Source of the DNA: Prolixibacter sp. NT017
Lineage (GTDB): Bacteria > Bacteroidota > Bacteroidia > Bacteroidales > Prolixibacteraceae
Assembly (NCBI RefSeq): GCF_009617875.1
Contig: NZ_BLAV01000001.1
Span: 4,526,001-4,590,000 of the forward strand
DNA length: 64,000 nt
Reading direction: 5' to 3'
This document shows, piece after piece, positions 25,196 through 34,928 of this stretch (the stretch's first letter is position 1; every line of letters begins with the position of its first letter). A program made the position numbers and the translations under genes. Under the pieces are notes generated by a model. It had not been told where the DNA came from, did not search any database, and saw nothing but the letters and a program-made list of their open reading frames with translations.

Positions 25196-25678
25196 ATGTC
25201 GATAGCACTTCAACCCATAGGAACCATTTTCACTCCTTTTAGAAGCAAAGAAGGAATGCCCATTCAGTCGCGTTTAGCGAAAGGGATTAAGGGGCGGATT
25301 GAATTGAAAGAGAAATTTGTTCCCGGCTTGCTCGATTTGGACGGTTTTTCCCACATTTTCCTTGTGTATTACTTTCATGAATCGAACGGTTTCGAGTTGC
25401 AGGTAAAGCCGTTTCTGGACGATAACAAGCATGGTGTTTTTGCTACAAGAGCTCCGAAGAGGCCGAATGCCATCGGCATGTCAGTCGTTAAGCTGCTGCA
25501 TGTTGATAAGAATATTCTGGAAGTGGAAAATGTGGACATGCTGGATGGCACTCCGCTACTGGATATTAAGCCATACATCCCGCAGTTTGATGATCATCAG
25601 GTAGAAAGATGGGGCTGGGTCGAGGATAAGGAGAACCGGATGAAGGATATTCAATCGGATGACCGGTTTGATAAGTAA
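25196..25678 (+). CDS. trmO: tRNA (N6-threonylcarbamoyladenosine-N6)-methyltransferase TrmO
   Basis: A 160-aa TsaA/TrmO-family enzyme, which methylates t6A37 in tRNAs with SAM. Family motifs: LQPIGTIFTPFR at the start, DLDGFSHIFLVYYFHES, GVFATRAPKRPNAIGMSVV with the RxPxRPNxIG signature, and MLDGTPLLDIKPYIPQFD. ATG at 25196 gives the normal length; an upstream in-frame TTG at 25157 would add 13 unrelated residues. It is a single gene; a 9-bp inverted repeat at 25686-25694/25720-25728 follows but lacks a T-tract. Confidence 0.9.
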   Translation: MSIALQPIGTIFTPFRSKEGMPIQSRLAKGIKGRIELKEKFVPGLLDLDGFSHIFLVYYFHESNGFELQVKPFLDDNKHGVFATRAPKRPNAIGMSVVKLLHVDKNILEVENVDMLDGTPLLDIKPYIPQFDDHQVERWGWVEDKENRMKDIQSDDRFDK

Positions 25679-25842
25679 TTATGAATATTGCCAGAGAGCG
25701 AATACATAATTATTCACCCCTGGCAATACTAAATCTATTTCTTTGGGACTGTTCTGAATTTGTCGTATCGGGAACTGTCGTTCGATACTAAGGCCCGATA
25801 ATCAAATTCAAGATTTCCAACGATATTCGATGGTTGAAGTCG

Positions 25843-26304
25843 CTATCTCCTGGAATTTATCGGTAATTGTCCATCAATACTGGCTTTGCCTCCGCCAGCT
25901 ATCAGCACGATGATTGCCAGTCCGAATAGCAGAATAAAGTATTCCAGACCCTCGGTCTTGTTGGCTTGTCCGTACCAGTTCATAAAAAAGCCGGCATGGA
26001 TATGGACACTTAGTACAACTCCTATAAAGTTTGCTATGATTCCAAAGGCTGCTACTCTTGTCAGGAATCCAAAGAAAACAAACAGCGAACCCAAAAATTC
26101 GATGATGATGACCAATAGGCCAATTACATAAGGCAAACCAATTGTACCTGTTAAAAAACCCATGGTTCCTTCAAAACCACCTCCTCCGAACCAGCCCAAT
26201 AGTTTTTGTGCTCCATGCGGGAAAATCACGATAGCCAGGGCCAACCTGGCGATCAGTGCCAGAACGTTTGAAGTGTCGGTAATAAGCAGATTTTTTAATT
26301 TCAT
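25843..26304 (-). CDS. DoxX-family membrane protein
   Basis: A 153-aa integral membrane protein of the DoxX family, with four hydrophobic helices (about 12-32, 55-78, 82-103, 120-140). Landmarks are ARLALAIVIFPHGAQKLLGWFGG in the N-terminal part and FFGFLTRVAA. Family members are linked to thiosulfate/quinone chemistry and redox stress, but the role of this one is unknown. It stands alone; the 298-bp gap on its upstream side holds the GH2 terminator and no other clear gene. Confidence 0.85.
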   Translation of the reverse strand: MKLKNLLITDTSNVLALIARLALAIVIFPHGAQKLLGWFGGGGFEGTMGFLTGTIGLPYVIGLLVIIIEFLGSLFVFFGFLTRVAAFGIIANFIGVVLSVHIHAGFFMNWYGQANKTEGLEYFILLFGLAIIVLIAGGGKASIDGQLPINSRR

Positions 26305-26545
26305 TGTCTATAGTTTAAATGATACCTGGATTTCAAAAACACTACCATTAAGGTCACTGGGGAATTTCAACGAGTCTTCTACTTTCGTTGAACGTGAATA
26401 TTTTAGTAACGTCTCCCATAGAAGAGAATAAATAGAATACTGAGACTTTTTTTGGGGTGTATACGCTTATGCCTCTGGTAAGTTCCATTAGAGTTATTTT
26501 CAGCAAGCGCTACTGCGATTCAGAATACAATAAATTGGCAAAAGG

Positions 26546-26575
26546 AAAGGCTGCCTCTGAAAAGAAGCAGCCTTT
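26546..26575 (-). terminator. Terminator of the GH2 gene
   Basis: Perfect 9-bp inverted repeat AAAGGCTGC (26546-26554) with GCAGCCTTT (26567-26575). It lies 28 bp past the GH2 stop. On the minus strand the arm is followed by TTTCCTTTTG; a TTTGTTTT tract on the other side may allow function in both directions. Confidence 0.75.
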
Positions 26576-26602
26576 GTTTTATGTTGAAATAATATCCCGT
26601 TA

Positions 26603-29179
26603 TCAATATGTATCGGCAAGTGTCTGGATTTTTAGCTTATCAGCCAGGTTCGTAACACTTTTTCCGTTGGTATAACATTCGATGGTTACCTTCTCGTTCG
26701 GCAGCAAATCGAAGTAGTTGTCGGTAAAGAACAGGTCGGCATCGGTGTCTGCGCTCAGATAAACATTTTTGGCCAGCTTATCGGTCGAAAGCGTGATGCT
26801 GTAACCATTGGGCAACTCAAACAGTTCCGCTTTGACGTGTGCTTTCGGCAGGGGCAAATATTTGATGTCGTGGAAATATAAATTATTTGTTGAAAGCGTT
26901 TTGCCGTTTTCTGAAACTGTGCAAACCAACAACGAATGGTGCGTGTCGATGGGCTTCAAAACATTGTCTCTCCGGAAATCGACATACGATTCGGAAGCGT
27001 TGGGTTTGATAGTAGTTTCGACATCTTTTTGCCACAAAACATTTCCATCGAAATCGACAATTTGTAAGTGAATCTGCCCTTCGAAAGCTTTCAACCGGTC
27101 GCTCACTACATACACTTTGATGAACTTTCTCGTTTCGATGGGCGAAATAAGCACCGGAGAAAATGCCTTTTTTGCGAAATACTGCAGTGCTTTCCAGCGT
27201 TGGTAGTAATCGGTACTCGACCATGATGCTACCGGCCAGCAATCGTTGAGCTGCCAGTAAAGCGATCCCATCACATAAGGCATGGCCCGGCGGTGTGCTT
27301 CCATGGCCTCTTTCACACCTTCTGCCTGCAATACCTGGCCGACATACAGGAACGACTCAAAATCTTTCGGTTTCTTGTAGTGACGATCCATGTACTCCAC
27401 AATGGTTCCGTTGCCAATGGAAGAGCGCTGATGCGATTTCATCACATCGGAATAGATGTTGAAATCCTTTGGTTCGGCGTATTGTTTAACCGTTTTCAGT
27501 TCCGGGAAACTCTGGAAGCCGTATTCACTCATAAAACGGGCCAGGTGTGTATCGTAGCTGCTAAATGGTTCTTTTCCCCACCAAACGCCCCAGTAATGAT
27601 CGTCGCCACTCACCAGGTCAGGAACAACTCCGGGACCCGATGATGGGCTTGAGCTCCAGTAGGAACGTGATGGATCGTATTCCTTTACAACCGACGGCAG
27701 AATATCATGGAAAATGGAGGTGTATGATTTCCAAATCGAGTCGGCATTTGCCTTGCTTTTTGCTTCTTCCTTCTGTTGCCAGCCCCACTGTTTCCAGGCA
27801 ACCAAACATTCGTTATTTCCACACCATAAAGCGATGGACGGATGGTTACGCAATCGCTTCACGTTGTCGATAGCTTCCTGTTTTACATTGTCCAGGAAAG
27901 CCTTGTCGCCCGGGTACATGGCACAGGCAAACATGAAATCCTGCCAAACCAGAATACCAGCTTCATCACAAAGATTGTAGAAGATGTTGTTCTCGTAAAT
28001 ACCGCCGCCCCAAACACGCAGCATGTTGAAGTTCGATTCTTTAGCCGTTTCAATGACCTTCTTATAATTGGCATCGGTTACCCTTGACGGGAAAATATCG
28101 TTAGGAATATAATTCGCACCCTTCATAAAGACAGGCACGCCATTCAATTCGAAGTAGAAGGTGCGGCCTTTATCGTCTTTCTTACGAACCAATTTGAGTG
28201 TCCGGATACCGATGCGTACTGAACGGGTAGCTGTAGTCACATCGTTTTTTACCTCACCGTTGATGGTATACATATTCTGCGGGCCGAGCCCGTTAGTCCA
28301 CCAGAGTTTGGGATTTTGGATGGAGAATTTAACCGGATAGGTTTGGGTTCCCTTTTGCAGGTTGACATTGGCCGTTGCCAGAACCTTACCATCATTGCTG
28401 ACGGTCAGTTGTGCCGGACCATTTTTCTCTGCATCGATTTCGAACACGGCGGTCATTTCTGCCTGTGCTTTGGAAACGCTGTCCTGAACAATGTGCAGAT
28501 CTGCAATCCTGTCCGAATCCCAGGCTTTCAGGTACACCGGACGCCAAATACCGCTGGAAACCAATCGGGGGCCCCAGTCCCAGCCAAAATCGTATCCCGC
28601 TTTACGGGTGTAAACCGAAACTTTTTTGTCGCCGGGAACTTTTCCCATTTCTGCCAGGTCGTTGTCCGAAACAGGAATGACGTAACCGTTGGCGTCGTAT
28701 TTTTTGATGCCTTCTTTAATTGGTGAACGGAAGACAATGCGCAGATTGTTCTGCCCTTTTTTCACTGCGTCCTTCACATCGACCTGCCACTCGCGGAACA
28801 TATTGTCGGCCGAAAGTACTTGTTCATCATTGACAAATACGTCGGCATAAGTATCTAAACCTTTAAAGTCGAGTGCAATCCTGTCATGACGCATCATGGA
28901 GGGTGTTACCTGGAAAGTCGTTTTGTATTCCCAGTTAACTTTATCAATCCACTGCACATCATGCTCGTTTAACCGATAGAACGGATCTTCTATTTTTCCG
29001 TTTTTCATCAGGTCGGTATGGACACAACCTGGTACATTTGCCGGCAACCAATCATTTTTATCAGCTTGACTGAACTGCCAGCCGTCTTTTAGTTCCACTT
29101 TAATGGCCTGGTGAGATGCACTGTTGCAGCCCATCAGCGCTATAAGTCCCATCAATGCCAATGCTTTAAGTTTGTTCAT
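26603..29179 (-). CDS. GH2 beta-mannosidase, lipoprotein or exported
   Basis: An 858-aa glycoside hydrolase family 2 protein. The N-terminus is a lipoprotein signal (IALMGC, Cys18). Order: sugar-binding beta domain (about 28-200, ANVPGCVHTDLMKNGKIEDPFY, WEYKTTF, GYDFGWDWGPR), Ig-like domain, TIM barrel (about 330-640), C-terminal beta domains. The acid/base is Glu457 in WCGNNECL and the nucleophile Glu552 in MSEYGFQSFPE. The VPGxVHxDL and DWGPR motifs are typical of beta-mannosidases, which release mannose from the non-reducing end of mannans and N-glycan cores. It stands apart from any susCD pair here; function in the periplasm is expected. Confidence 0.9.
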   Translation of the reverse strand: MNKLKALALMGLIALMGCNSASHQAIKVELKDGWQFSQADKNDWLPANVPGCVHTDLMKNGKIEDPFYRLNEHDVQWIDKVNWEYKTTFQVTPSMMRHDRIALDFKGLDTYADVFVNDEQVLSADNMFREWQVDVKDAVKKGQNNLRIVFRSPIKEGIKKYDANGYVIPVSDNDLAEMGKVPGDKKVSVYTRKAGYDFGWDWGPRLVSSGIWRPVYLKAWDSDRIADLHIVQDSVSKAQAEMTAVFEIDAEKNGPAQLTVSNDGKVLATANVNLQKGTQTYPVKFSIQNPKLWWTNGLGPQNMYTINGEVKNDVTTATRSVRIGIRTLKLVRKKDDKGRTFYFELNGVPVFMKGANYIPNDIFPSRVTDANYKKVIETAKESNFNMLRVWGGGIYENNIFYNLCDEAGILVWQDFMFACAMYPGDKAFLDNVKQEAIDNVKRLRNHPSIALWCGNNECLVAWKQWGWQQKEEAKSKANADSIWKSYTSIFHDILPSVVKEYDPSRSYWSSSPSSGPGVVPDLVSGDDHYWGVWWGKEPFSSYDTHLARFMSEYGFQSFPELKTVKQYAEPKDFNIYSDVMKSHQRSSIGNGTIVEYMDRHYKKPKDFESFLYVGQVLQAEGVKEAMEAHRRAMPYVMGSLYWQLNDCWPVASWSSTDYYQRWKALQYFAKKAFSPVLISPIETRKFIKVYVVSDRLKAFEGQIHLQIVDFDGNVLWQKDVETTIKPNASESYVDFRRDNVLKPIDTHHSLLVCTVSENGKTLSTNNLYFHDIKYLPLPKAHVKAELFELPNGYSITLSTDKLAKNVYLSADTDADLFFTDNYFDLLPNEKVTIECYTNGKSVTNLADKLKIQTLADTY

Positions 29180-29439
29180 GTACTTCTGTTTGGTAATTGG
29201 TTCTTCGTTTTACATGTTGCCATTACTGAAAATGGTCAGCCAGATCTTCTATTCCCAATAACGGTTAGTTGTTCGGAGTTATTATGTATAATTAAGCTTT
29301 CATATTGCGAGCAGCCCCAAGATATAAATTATGTTTTAACATGAAGTCAGAAAGCCTGTTTTACTCTTTCTGAATAACGGGATTAAGCGTCATAAAACAC
29401 TTCTGCCTGCTTCTCCGGAATTTTTAATGCTGCTAATGA

Positions 29440-30435
29440 TTAGTCATTTTTCATGACTGAATCGAAAGCCTGGCCGCTGGGTGAGAAGTCAATCCGTTTA
29501 CAAAATTCACATGATTCCATTGCTCCCATTTCGCGATCCATGCCGCTGTCTTCCCATTCTACCGAAAGCGGCCCGGTATAACCGATATCATTTAGCGCAC
29601 GGATGATGCGTTCAAAATCGATACGGCCGCGGCCAACACTGCGGAAGTTCCAGAATCGCCGGTTATCGCCGAAAGGCAAATGTCCGCCAAATACACCGGA
29701 AGTTCCGGGGACGTCATTCCATGTTACATCTTTCATATGCACATGAAAAATACGATCACTGAATTCGTAAATGAATTTGACGTAGTCGACCCCTTGGTAG
29801 CCTAGATGACTGGGGTCGTAATTGAAACCAAATGCCGGATGATAATCAACTGCATCCAGGGCTCGTTTGGCGGTCTCGATGTCAAAAGCTATTTCCGTTG
29901 GGTGAACTTCCAACGCATATTTCACACCCAGTTTCTGATACTCATCCAGAATCGGTTTCCATCGTTTTCTGAAATCTTCGTATCCTTCTGCAATCATCTC
30001 CTCGGAAACGGCTGGAAAAGAGTAGAGCAAATGCCAGATAGAGCTTCCGGTAAATCCCACCACAGTATCGATACCCAGTCGTTTGGCTGCTCTCCCGGTT
30101 TGAATGATTTCTTCCGCAGCCCTCTGACGAACGCCTTCCGGATCCCCGTCACCCCAAATATAATCGGGTAAAATGGCTTTGTGGCGTTGGTCTGGACGGT
30201 CGCAAACAGCTTGCCCGACCAAGTGTGTGGAGATGGTGAATAATTTTAACTGATGTTTTTTTAATACCTTTCGTTTCGCGTCGCAATAGGCCTGATCTGC
30301 TTTGTCGATTTCCATATGGTCGCCCCAGCAGCCCAGTTCCACACCATCGTACCCAAATGCTCTGGCTTTTTTCAACATGGTTTCAAAAGGCAGGTCGGCC
30401 CACTGCCCGGTAAAAAGTGTGACAGGTCGTTTCAT
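29440..30435 (-). CDS. Sugar phosphate isomerase/epimerase-like TIM-barrel protein
   Basis: A 331-aa AP-endonuclease-2-type (xylose isomerase-like) TIM barrel. The expected metal ligands are present: Glu in LEVHPTE, Asp in NYDPSHL, His in FHVHMKD and Glu in SVEWED. There is no signal peptide, so it is cytoplasmic. It is encoded 13 bp after a Gfo/Idh/MocA oxidoreductase gene, a pairing common in the catabolism of inositols, keto-sugars and modified glycosides. The substrate cannot be told from sequence. Confidence 0.85.
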   Translation of the reverse strand: MKRPVTLFTGQWADLPFETMLKKARAFGYDGVELGCWGDHMEIDKADQAYCDAKRKVLKKHQLKLFTISTHLVGQAVCDRPDQRHKAILPDYIWGDGDPEGVRQRAAEEIIQTGRAAKRLGIDTVVGFTGSSIWHLLYSFPAVSEEMIAEGYEDFRKRWKPILDEYQKLGVKYALEVHPTEIAFDIETAKRALDAVDYHPAFGFNYDPSHLGYQGVDYVKFIYEFSDRIFHVHMKDVTWNDVPGTSGVFGGHLPFGDNRRFWNFRSVGRGRIDFERIIRALNDIGYTGPLSVEWEDSGMDREMGAMESCEFCKRIDFSPSGQAFDSVMKND

Positions 30436-30448
30436 AAGAATGGTTTAG

Positions 30449-31621
30449 TTATTTGTTTGGTTCGTCTGGAAATTTCACCCATTTGGTTTCTTCATCATAC
30501 CCGGCCTTTACGATTGTATCGATGAACTGCATGCCACGGATGCCATCGTTGACATCGGGAAAATCGAGCCATTCCGGCTGTGGTTCCTGATCTTCCAACC
30601 GTGCGCCGATGGTAAGTGCAACGTTGCGGTAGATGTTGGCAAAAGCCTCTAGATAACCTTCGGGATGTCCTCCGGGAGTGCGGGTGTTATGCGCGGCGAT
30701 ACCGCTCATATAACCCAGTCCGGTCCGGACGATTTCAGAGGGATAGTCGTTCCATTTTAAAATCAAGGTATTGGGTTCCTGTTGTGACCATTCCAGTCCA
30801 CCTCTTTCACCATAAACCCGTATTTTGAGAGCGTTTTCTTCCCCTGCTGCAATTTGCGAAGCCATTAATACACCGCTGGCACCGTTATTAAAACGAAGCA
30901 AGGCTGCACCATCATCGTCAAGTTGCCGGCCATCTACAAACGTGTCGAGTTCAGCACATAATTGGGTTGTTTTCAGGCCGGAAATATACTCAGCTAATTG
31001 CAGGGCATGTGTCCCGATATCGCCCATACAACCTGCTTTCCCCGATCGTTTGGGGTCGACCCGCCACGACGCTTGACTATTTCCTGAGTTTTCAACTTTT
31101 TCGGAGAGCCATCCCTGCGGATATTCCACATAGATTTTCCGGATTTTCCCGAAATCGCCATCGGAAACTCTTTTCCTGGCTTCTTTTACGGCCGGGTATC
31201 CCGAATAGGTGTGGGTCAGTGCGAGAATCAATCCGGTTTTTTCCACTTTCTGCTTGAGCAAAAGCGCCTCTTTCAGGTTATAGGTAATTGGTTTGTCGAG
31301 TACCACGTGAAAGCCATGCTCAAGCGCCATCATGGCTGGTTCAAAATGGAGGTGATTGGGAGCTACGATGGATACGAGGTCCATTCTTTCGTTTTCCGGC
31401 AACCGTGATTCTGCCTCAAACATTTCCTTGTAGGAATCATAAATTCGGCTATCAGAAAGAAAAAGAGAACGTCCGGAGCGTAAAGAGACATTGGGATTGG
31501 AACTGAAGCAGCCGCAAACCAGTTCCATTTGTCCGTCCATTTGAGCTGCGATGCGGTGAATAGCCCCGATAAAAGCTCCTTCGCCTCCACCGACCATGCC
31601 CATGCGTAGTTTTCGTTTCAT
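30449..31621 (-). CDS. Gfo/Idh/MocA-family oxidoreductase
   Basis: A 390-aa NAD(P)-dependent sugar oxidoreductase. Rossmann motif GMVGGGEGAFIGAIH at the start, the catalytic-Lys motif LDKPITYN (about residue 113), and C-terminal beta-sheet domain with DIGTHALQLAEYISG (about 200). No signal peptide or Tat motif, so cytoplasmic. It precedes and is probably co-transcribed with the TIM-barrel isomerase. Together they would oxidise and isomerise or epimerise a sugar or cyclitol. Confidence 0.9.
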   Translation of the reverse strand: MKRKLRMGMVGGGEGAFIGAIHRIAAQMDGQMELVCGCFSSNPNVSLRSGRSLFLSDSRIYDSYKEMFEAESRLPENERMDLVSIVAPNHLHFEPAMMALEHGFHVVLDKPITYNLKEALLLKQKVEKTGLILALTHTYSGYPAVKEARKRVSDGDFGKIRKIYVEYPQGWLSEKVENSGNSQASWRVDPKRSGKAGCMGDIGTHALQLAEYISGLKTTQLCAELDTFVDGRQLDDDGAALLRFNNGASGVLMASQIAAGEENALKIRVYGERGGLEWSQQEPNTLILKWNDYPSEIVRTGLGYMSGIAAHNTRTPGGHPEGYLEAFANIYRNVALTIGARLEDQEPQPEWLDFPDVNDGIRGMQFIDTIVKAGYDEETKWVKFPDEPNK

Positions 31622-31709
31622 TCGTCAGGTTTAAATTGTTTGATAGTTAGGCTGGTTGGGTTTAAATATACGAAAACTAACGTGAAAGGAAGAGACGAAA
31701 ACAGGATGC

Positions 31710-31742
31710 AAAAAAAGAAGAGCCAACTGCTTGACTCTTCTT
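31710..31742 (-). terminator. Terminator of the small lipoprotein gene
   Basis: Inverted repeat AAGAAGAG (31715-31722) with CTCTTCTT (31735-31742) and a 12-nt loop. On the minus strand it is followed by a run of T residues (plus-strand A run from 31710). Confidence 0.8.
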
Positions 31743-31769
31743 CGACATATCTGATGATGTTCTTTTTCG

Positions 31770-32222
31770 TTATTTGGCTTCTGAATTATCCGTCGTTGCC
31801 TGCCCGCCAACTGGTTCGGCATCGCGTTTTTCGGCAGATAGCTTTTTCCGTTTGAAGAAATCCTGGTAAAATTTCCAGCCAATGGCTACCACTTTATTAT
31901 TATCCAAAACGATGGGGGTCAGCTCGGCCTGATTGACGATTCCATCGGCGTATACCTGGTCGGTATAATACCACAGAACCTCTACCGTATCGTCAGAATT
32001 TGCCTTGAACATTTCGTAGTGGTACGGATTAACCTGTAGTTTACCAAACTCATCGGGCTTGGTTTCTACACCACCCATGATGCTGATAACGTCGGATTTT
32101 GACATCCCCGGTTCAATTTGCAACATGTTGTTTTTGTTGGTCGTACGGATTTTTCCCGGCGATACGCAGGAGGTTATAATGAACATAAATCCGGTCAGGC
32201 TAAATAGCAATAACTTTTTCAT
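31770..32222 (-). CDS. Small lipoprotein, DUF3192/SmpA-like
   Basis: A 150-aa lipoprotein (lipobox ITSC, Cys19). The N-terminal mature part MLQIEPGMSKSDVISIMGG resembles the BamE/SmpA-type helix-sheet domain (PGMxxxDVxxxMG), as in DUF3192. The C-terminus is Lys/Glu-rich and polar. ATG at 32222 (MKKLLLFS) gives a proper signal peptide; an in-frame ATG at 32267 does not. Envelope role unknown; no partner is evident. Confidence 0.65.
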   Translation of the reverse strand: MKKLLLFSLTGFMFIITSCVSPGKIRTTNKNNMLQIEPGMSKSDVISIMGGVETKPDEFGKLQVNPYHYEMFKANSDDTVEVLWYYTDQVYADGIVNQAELTPIVLDNNKVVAIGWKFYQDFFKRKKLSAEKRDAEPVGGQATTDNSEAK

Positions 32223-32369
32223 TGCAGTGGGTTCAGGTTGAATATCAATTATTATCGAAAATAACAAAAAAGGCTGTAATCATGGCTATCCAAAGGGAAA
32301 AATAATGTTATAGCCAGTGATATTATTTGATGTGATTTTGATAATTGGAGTAGAAAGCGATGGAAATGA

Positions 32370-33104
32370 TTAACGTCCGAAACCGCTCTTCAATCCCATG
32401 ATACATACCTGGGGAGGACGGATAAAACCGTGTGTGGAAATACTTTCTTTAACTGCTTCGGCCCTTTCTTCGAACTCTTTACCCCGGTCGTGACCGGTAA
32501 ATTCACTTACCCGTTCGTCGAGCATCCGGAAAAAGCGCCACATCCGCTCGCTGGAGTTCAACATCGGTTTTTTGTCGAACGACAGAAAAACTTTGTCGAC
32601 GACCATCGGGAGATCTTCCACCAGATTCACCACTTCATCCTGCGTAAAGGTATGGCGGTGGAAATGTCCGGCGGTCATATCCATGTCGGCTTTTAGGTGA
32701 TGATAAGCGAGGTGTGCCTCTTGCGCAGGTGTTAAATCTTCGCATATCAACTCGCTAATCAGCAACAATCCTCCGGGAGCGAGTACCCGGGTCATCTCCT
32801 TTAGTGCCTTTCGGGGATTTGGGAAATGGTGCAGCGAGTTTGAAATGCTAACCGTGTCGAAATACTCATCTTCAAAGTCCAGTTGTTCGGCATTTCCTTC
32901 CACCAGTGTAATTGTGGCTTGCGAAAGCTTTTCTCCGGCCACTTTCAGATTGGCGGGATTCATATCCAATCCCGTACCCGATTCATACAAGGCAAATGCA
33001 TCCAACAGGAAAGCCAGAAAGTCACCTTCACCTGTGGCGACGTCGAGCAGGTGCCCGGCGTTGCGGTTTTTTAGCTGTTTTTTCAGTTCGGGAAGATGAT
33101 ACAT
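32370..33104 (-). CDS. SAM-dependent methyltransferase (class I)
   Basis: A 244-aa class I methyltransferase (methyltransf_11 type). Motif I is LLDVATGEGDF (about 20-30), acidic loop GLDMNPANL (about 45), post-II NAEQLDFEDEYFDTVSISNSLHHF (about 70-95) and LAPGGLLLISEL. The motif LHHFPNP resembles UbiE/COQ5-like and small-molecule methyltransferases. The substrate is unknown. It is 36 bp downstream of the coiled-coil gene on the same strand and may be co-transcribed with it. Confidence 0.8.
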   Translation of the reverse strand: MYHLPELKKQLKNRNAGHLLDVATGEGDFLAFLLDAFALYESGTGLDMNPANLKVAGEKLSQATITLVEGNAEQLDFEDEYFDTVSISNSLHHFPNPRKALKEMTRVLAPGGLLLISELICEDLTPAQEAHLAYHHLKADMDMTAGHFHRHTFTQDEVVNLVEDLPMVVDKVFLSFDKKPMLNSSERMWRFFRMLDERVSEFTGHDRGKEFEERAEAVKESISTHGFIRPPQVCIMGLKSGFGR

Positions 33105-33140
33105 GGACTACTGCTCCGGCTTTCGGTATTTCAATTACGA

Positions 33141-34034
33141 TTATTTCACTTCGAAGGTGGTGGTTCCGATATTGAAACCGTCAGCAAACACATCAACGGT
33201 GTAGGTACCGTCCATCAGCTGCGGTTCATCGGTATTGTCCCAGTAAATATTCACAGGAAGCTGGGCGCCCTCGTATTCCACGGTACGCATAGCAGAATAA
33301 GGAATTTTCAAGTCTTCGAATTTGAAAACATTGTCCTTCGATTTGACCAACAGTAGCTGATCGGGGCGCTGAATGCGGACGTAAATATTCTTGGAGCCAC
33401 GCTTGGCGGTTACGTTTTTGCTGAGCGTGAAACTCACTTTTATTTTTTCGATTTTTCTCGACTTGGGTGTGTCATTTCCTTTCCGGTTGATGCCTGTCGC
33501 GGTGAGGTTCAATGCATCGAGCTGAGCTGCGAGGGAAACCTTTTGTTGCAGCTTTTTCTTTTGCTCTTCCAGCTGTTTGTTTTGGGTTTGCACCTCGGTA
33601 TACTGTTGCTTCACCTGTTTGTTTTCGGCCATCAGGATTTTGTTCCGCGTGTTGAGCGAATCAATCTGAACGATGTAATTCCGCATAATCCCCCGCAATG
33701 TGTTTACCTCATCACGGTAGTTGGAAATCTGCGAATAACTGGCTTTTTTCAGTTGTTCTATTTCCGTTAGCAGATTCTGAACGCGTGTACGGGCCATATC
33801 GATGTGCGTGCTTAGTGTGTCATTTTCGGTATGCAGTGAGTCATAGGAGACTACCATCCTGGAAAGCTCAGCTTGAATTGAATCTTTCTCCACATTTAGT
33901 TGTTGCACCATCTGTTGGTTATTCCTCCGTTGAAAGAAGAAGAGGACTCCGACAACAACTAACAAAACAGCCAAAACGATAACAATAATGTTGTTCCGTT
34001 TGTCGGCTGATGATTTATTTTCCTGATTTGCCAT
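33141..34034 (-). CDS. Membrane-anchored coiled-coil protein
   Basis: A 297-aa protein. Short cytoplasmic head, one TM helix (about residues 17-36, NIIVIVLAVLLVVVGVLFFF), a long coiled coil (about 38-170, rich in Gln, Leu, Lys and Glu), then a C-terminal domain of beta character (about 190-297, KIKVSFTLSKNVTAKRGSKN). The last part recurs in bacteroidal proteins of unknown function. ATG at 34034 is chosen over 34061, since the extra residues are not family-like. Topology suggests a periplasmic coiled coil and domain. Confidence 0.65.
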   Translation of the reverse strand: MANQENKSSADKRNNIIVIVLAVLLVVVGVLFFFQRRNNQQMVQQLNVEKDSIQAELSRMVVSYDSLHTENDTLSTHIDMARTRVQNLLTEIEQLKKASYSQISNYRDEVNTLRGIMRNYIVQIDSLNTRNKILMAENKQVKQQYTEVQTQNKQLEEQKKKLQQKVSLAAQLDALNLTATGINRKGNDTPKSRKIEKIKVSFTLSKNVTAKRGSKNIYVRIQRPDQLLLVKSKDNVFKFEDLKIPYSAMRTVEYEGAQLPVNIYWDNTDEPQLMDGTYTVDVFADGFNIGTTTFEVK

Positions 34035-34291
34035 GTTTTCCCTGTATTGCAAAGGTTTCAACCCAATTAGAGTACGTACAAAAGTAATATTATTTTAGTC
34101 CTGATCAAACGTCTTTGGTGGGGGGTAGAATCGCAAAAAATGTTCTGCTTTTTAGGGGATGATATTCCGATATTGGACAACAAAATATGTTGAAGCATTG
34201 TTTTAAGACTCACGATACCGTAGCCGGAAAACTTTTACAGAATTGTTTTTCCGGTTATTTTGACAAATGATGATAAACCGAAACAGTCGTA

Positions 34292-34927
34292 ATGAATCTA
34301 TCCGAGGTACGAAGAGAGTATCAGTTAAAACAGCTCGATCCTAAAGAAGTAAATAACGACCCGATCCGACAATTCGAGATATGGATGAATGAGGCGCTCG
34401 ACGCCAAAACTTCCGACCCCACTGCTATGACATTGGCTACCGCTTCCGCAGAAGGAAAACCGTCGGCGCGGATTGTTCTGTTGAAATATTTCAGCCACGA
34501 TGGTTTCTTCTTTTTCACAAATTACGAAAGCAGAAAAGGAACAGAACTGGAAGCGAACGACCAGGCAGCACTTCTCTTCTTCTGGCCCGAACTGGAACGC
34601 CAGGTCCGGGTAGAAGGGCATGTGGTAAAAGCCAGTCCGGAGTTATCGGATTCCTATTTTGCGTCGCGTCCTGCCGAAAGCCAATTGAGTGCGGCCATTT
34701 CTCCCCAGAGTAAAGAAGTGAAGGACCGCTCTTCACTTGAAGAACTGTGGAAAAAGAAGCAGGAAGAGCTTGGCGATGAAGCTATCCAACGGCCCGATTT
34801 CTGGGGTGGTTACCGGTTGCTTCCCGACAAAATTGAGTTCTGGCAGGGAAGGGCCAACCGTCTTCACGATCGTGTTTTATACAGCCGTGACGGAGAGAGC
34901 TGGAAATTGGTTCGCCTGGCTCCCTGA
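34292..34927 (+). CDS. pdxH: Pyridoxamine/pyridoxine 5'-phosphate oxidase
   Basis: A 211-aa FMN enzyme that makes pyridoxal 5'-phosphate, normal length for the family. Motifs: VLLKYFSHDGFFFFTNYESRKG with FMN-contacting residues, LLFFWPELERQVRVEGHV, SYFASRPAESQLSAAISPQS and the C-terminal signature WGGYRLLPDKIEFWQGRANRL ending LVRLAP. ATG at 34292 leads directly into the conserved N-terminal helix (RREYQLKQL). It ends 1 bp from the stop of the convergent amidohydrolase gene. Confidence 0.95.
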   Translation: MNLSEVRREYQLKQLDPKEVNNDPIRQFEIWMNEALDAKTSDPTAMTLATASAEGKPSARIVLLKYFSHDGFFFFTNYESRKGTELEANDQAALLFFWPELERQVRVEGHVVKASPELSDSYFASRPAESQLSAAISPQSKEVKDRSSLEELWKKKQEELGDEAIQRPDFWGGYRLLPDKIEFWQGRANRLHDRVLYSRDGESWKLVRLAP

Positions 34928-34928
34928 T

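Noticed and set aside
25686..25728. Terminator after trmO
   Set aside because: The 9-bp inverted repeat has a 25-nt loop and no T-tract, so it is too weak to call.
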